Of a stretch of DNA of 64,000 bases, positions 61,562 through 64,000 are shown one piece after another. How positions within the stretch are numbered: position 1 is the first letter of the stretch; each line of letters starts with the position of its first letter. The DNA comes from Streptomyces sp. MJM8645 (GTDB taxonomy: Bacteria; Actinomycetota; Actinomycetes; Streptomycetales; Streptomycetaceae). The notes beneath the pieces were generated by a model. It did no database searches. It worked only from the letters and a program-made list of their open reading frames with translations, and was not told where the DNA came from. Position numbers and translations under genes: made by a program. The stretch is taken from positions 1,089,501 through 1,153,500 of the forward strand of contig NZ_LJJF01000002.1 in the NCBI RefSeq assembly GCF_001625365.1. Direction: 5' to 3'.

Positions 61562-61683
61562 GCCGCCCGGCGGCCCTGAACCCCCTGGCAGCCCTGAACC
61601 CCCTGGCGGTCTGAGCCCCGGCCGCGTACCCGGTCCTGCCCGCCCCGCCGCGCGCGGAGCCCACCTCACCCACGGAGAACACC

Positions 61684-64000
61684 TTGAACGCACAGCCGGT
61701 CATTCCCGACGAGGCCGAGACCGACGGCCGGGTCGCCGTCGTCGGCCTCGCGGGCCGCTTCCCCGGAGCCGATTCCGTCGACGCGCTGTGGGAGCTGCTG
61801 GCCTCCGGCACCGAGGCGATCAGCCGGTTCGGCCCCGAGGAGCTGCGGGCCGCCGGGGTGCCGGACGGCGAGGCCGGCAAACCCGGGTACGTGGCCGCCA
61901 AGGGCGTGCTGGCGGACGTCGCCGGCTTCGACTCCCAGCTGTTCGGCTACAACGCGCTGGAGGCCTCGGTCATCGACCCGCAGCAGCGGATCTTCCTCGA
62001 ATGCGCCTGGGAGGCGCTGGAGGACGCCGGCTGCGACCCCGACCGGGCGCCCGGGCCGATCGCGGTCTACGCCGGGTCGCTGCTGAGCACCTACCTGATC
62101 CACAACCTGCTGCCGCGCACCGACCTGCGGGACTCCCTCGGCGTGCCGATGCTCTTCCAGGGCAACCAGCCCGACCAGCTGGCCCCCCGCGCCGCGTACA
62201 AGCTCAACCTGCGCGGCCCGGCGGTCAGCGTGCAGACCGCCTGCTCGACCTCGCTGGTCGCCGTGCACCTCGCGGTGCAGAGCCTGCTGTCCGAGGAGTG
62301 CGACCTCGCGCTCGCCGGCGGCGTCACCGTCACCGTGCCGCACCGCTCCGGCTACCTGCCGGTGCCCGGCGGCATCGAGTCCCCGGACGGGCACTGCCGG
62401 CCCTTCGGCGCCGAGGCGGCCGGCACGGTCTTCGGCAACGGCGCGGGCGTCGTGGTGCTCAAGCGCCTCGCCGACGCGCTCGCCGACGGCGACCGGGTGC
62501 ACGCCGTCATCCTCGGCTCGGCCGTCAACAACGACGGTGCGAACAAGGCGGGTTACACCGCCCCCGGGGTCGCCGGCCAGACCGCCGTGATCCGCGAGGC
62601 GCTGTCCGTCGCGGGCGTCGCCCCGGACAGCATCGGCTACGTCGAGGCGCACGGCACCGGCACCCCGATCGGCGACCCGATCGAGGTCGAGGCGCTCACC
62701 GCCGCCTTCCGCGCCGAGCAGGACGCCGACGACAGGTCCGCCACCGGCTGGTGCGGCCTGGGCTCGGTCAAGTCCAACCTCGGCCACCTGGACACCGCCG
62801 CCGGCGTCACCGGCCTGATCAAGGCCATCCTGACGGTCCGCGGCGGCCGCATCCCCGCGAGCCTGCACGCCGAGGCCGTCAACCCCGAACTCGGCCTCGC
62901 CGACAGCCCGTTCTTCGTCCCGGCCGGCCTCACCGACTGGCCGGTCGCCGACGGCCCGCGCCGGGCCGCCGTCAGCGCCTTCGGCATCGGCGGCACCAAC
63001 GCGCACGTGATCCTGGAGCAGGCCCCCGAGCCGGCCCCGCGCGAGGCCGCCGCACCGGGCGCCGTCCCCGTCGCCCTGCCGCTGTCGGCCCGCACCGCCG
63101 CCGCGCTGGACGCCGCCGCCGAACGGCTCGCCGACGACCTCGCCGCCCACCCGGAGCGCCCGCTGGCCGACGTCGCCCGCACCCTGCGCACCGGCCGGCG
63201 CCAGCTGGTCCAGCGCCGCGTCGTGGTCGCCGACGACACCGCCGCCGCCGTGGCCGCGCTGCGCGGCGCCGGCCGCCGGGAGTCGGTCCGGGCCCGCGCC
63301 GGGCAGGGCGCCGCCCCCGTCGCCTTCCTGCTGCCCGGCCAGGGCGCGCAGTACCCGGGCATGGCCCTGGGCCTGCACCGGGCGCACCCGGTGTTCCGCG
63401 CCGCCCTGGACGAGGCCGCCGACCTGCTGCGCCCGCACCTGGGCCTCGACCTGGTCGAGCTGCTGCGCGGCGGCGACGCCGACCTGCTGCGCCGCAGCTC
63501 CGTCACCCAGCCCGCCGTCCTGGCGGTCGGCCACGCCACGGCCGCGCTGTGGCGGCACTGGGGCGTGCGCCCGGCGGCGCTGCTGGGCCACAGCCTCGGC
63601 GAGTACACCGCGGCGCTGCTCTCCGGCGTCCTCGACCTGCCCGAGGCGCTCGCCCTGGTCGCCGCCCGCGGCCGGCTGATGGAGCAGACCGCGCCCGGCG
63701 CGATGCTGGCCGTCCCGCTGGACGAGGCGGCCGCGGCCGACCTCGCCGCCGCGCACGGCCTGGACCTCGCCGCCGTCAACGGACCGGGCGCCTCGGTGCT
63801 GTCCGGCACCGCCGAGGCCGTCGAGCGGGCCGCCGCCGAGCTGGGCGAGCGGGGCCTGCGCGCCCTGCGCCTGCCGGTGGAGCGGGCGTTCCACAGCGCC
63901 CTGTGCGCGCCCGCCGCCGAGCAGTTCGCGGCCGAGCTCGCCAAGGTGACACTGCACGAGCCCACCGTGCCGTTCCTGTCCAACCTCACCGGCGACTGGA
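61684..64000 (+). CDS. Type I modular PKS, KS-AT visible, continues beyond the window
   Basis: TTG start at 61684 (CGGAGAA 5 nt upstream; no ATG or GTG in frame before the KS). KS spans about residues 15-440: C187 in QTACSTSL, H323 in EAHGTGTP and H368 in SNLGHLDTAAG. AT starts about 540: FLLPGQGAQYPGM, S637 in GHSLGEYTAAL, and RAFHS at the position where HAFH marks malonyl-CoA and YASH methylmalonyl-CoA, so malonyl is expected. The N-terminus has no loading domain, so it extends the chain from the two-module NRPS. The rest lies outside the window. Confidence 0.95.
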   Translation, partial: MNAQPVIPDEAETDGRVAVVGLAGRFPGADSVDALWELLASGTEAISRFGPEELRAAGVPDGEAGKPGYVAAKGVLADVAGFDSQLFGYNALEASVIDPQQRIFLECAWEALEDAGCDPDRAPGPIAVYAGSLLSTYLIHNLLPRTDLRDSLGVPMLFQGNQPDQLAPRAAYKLNLRGPAVSVQTACSTSLVAVHLAVQSLLSEECDLALAGGVTVTVPHRSGYLPVPGGIESPDGHCRPFGAEAAGTVFGNGAGVVVLKRLADALADGDRVHAVILGSAVNNDGANKAGYTAPGVAGQTAVIREALSVAGVAPDSIGYVEAHGTGTPIGDPIEVEALTAAFRAEQDADDRSATGWCGLGSVKSNLGHLDTAAGVTGLIKAILTVRGGRIPASLHAEAVNPELGLADSPFFVPAGLTDWPVADGPRRAAVSAFGIGGTNAHVILEQAPEPAPREAAAPGAVPVALPLSARTAAALDAAAERLADDLAAHPERPLADVARTLRTGRRQLVQRRVVVADDTAAAVAALRGAGRRESVRARAGQGAAPVAFLLPGQGAQYPGMALGLHRAHPVFRAALDEAADLLRPHLGLDLVELLRGGDADLLRRSSVTQPAVLAVGHATAALWRHWGVRPAALLGHSLGEYTAALLSGVLDLPEALALVAARGRLMEQTAPGAMLAVPLDEAAAADLAAAHGLDLAAVNGPGASVLSGTAEAVERAAAELGERGLRALRLPVERAFHSALCAPAAEQFAAELAKVTLHEPTVPFLSNLTGDW

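Overview
The window is high-GC DNA (about 70% or more by eye) from a Streptomyces-type actinomycete, probably Streptomyces or Kitasatospora. The indicators are an AfsR/SARP-type regulator, a chaplin-like secreted peptide, many TetR/MarR/PadR/XRE regulators, frequent GTG starts, an MbtH protein and a large NRPS/PKS gene cluster. No rRNA, convincing tRNA or CRISPR array was seen.

Region 1 (1-10.7 kb) is mixed chromosomal content. It opens with the end of an oligopeptide/dipeptide ABC transporter operon (permease plus two ATPases). Then come a TetR gene divergent from a Tat-exported agmatine-deiminase-type enzyme with a palindromic operator between them, a chaplin-like peptide, a TPR protein overlapping a sulfotransferase-like gene, a CsaA-type tRNA-binding protein coupled to a 2-oxoglutarate/Fe dioxygenase, and a lactate 2-monooxygenase. 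Region 2 (10.7-20 kb) has a 1052-residue SARP/NB-ARC/TPR regulator, a DUF4184 membrane protein, a RidA-cupin pair divergent from MarR, a beta-trefoil-like protein and a PadR-membrane protein pair.

Region 3 (20.37-26.86 kb) looks like a small genomic islet. Its ends carry a 31-bp inverted repeat (27/31 identical). Inside are an IS701-type transposase, two broken ISL3-type transposases in opposite orientation, and between those a secreted M9-type collagenase and a small secreted protein. The right end lies inside the 3' part of a small membrane-protein gene.

Region 4 (27.1-33.1 kb) holds a possible structured RNA, peptide deformylase coupled to an XRE regulator, a 64-residue membrane peptide, and murC-like and murF-like ligase genes that converge with no gap. 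Two small hypothetical genes follow. Region 5 (33.6-37.1 kb) has a lipoprotein hydrolase, a TetR gene divergent from a second hydrolase with a clear promoter and twin operators, and a small secreted protein.

Region 6 (37.2 kb to the end) is a hybrid NRPS/PKS cluster that runs off the right edge. A leftward operon encodes an ABC-2 exporter, a dimethylargininase-like enzyme and MbtH. To the right are a GNAT enzyme, a terminal NRPS (C-A-T-C-A-T-TE), a type II thioesterase, and then a tightly coupled run. That run is an AsnB-type amidotransferase, an Asp/Glu racemase, a free-standing A-T didomain, a two-module NRPS (first A domain reading as glycine), an Asp/Asn beta-hydroxylase family protein and a PKS starting KS-AT (malonyl type). 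Gene order suggests A-T loading, then the two-module NRPS, then the PKS (and possibly more outside the window), then the C-A-T-C-A-T-TE protein for release. Three Asp-directed enzymes together suggest an Asp/Asn-derived, possibly D- or beta-hydroxylated, unit in the product. The product itself was not recognised.
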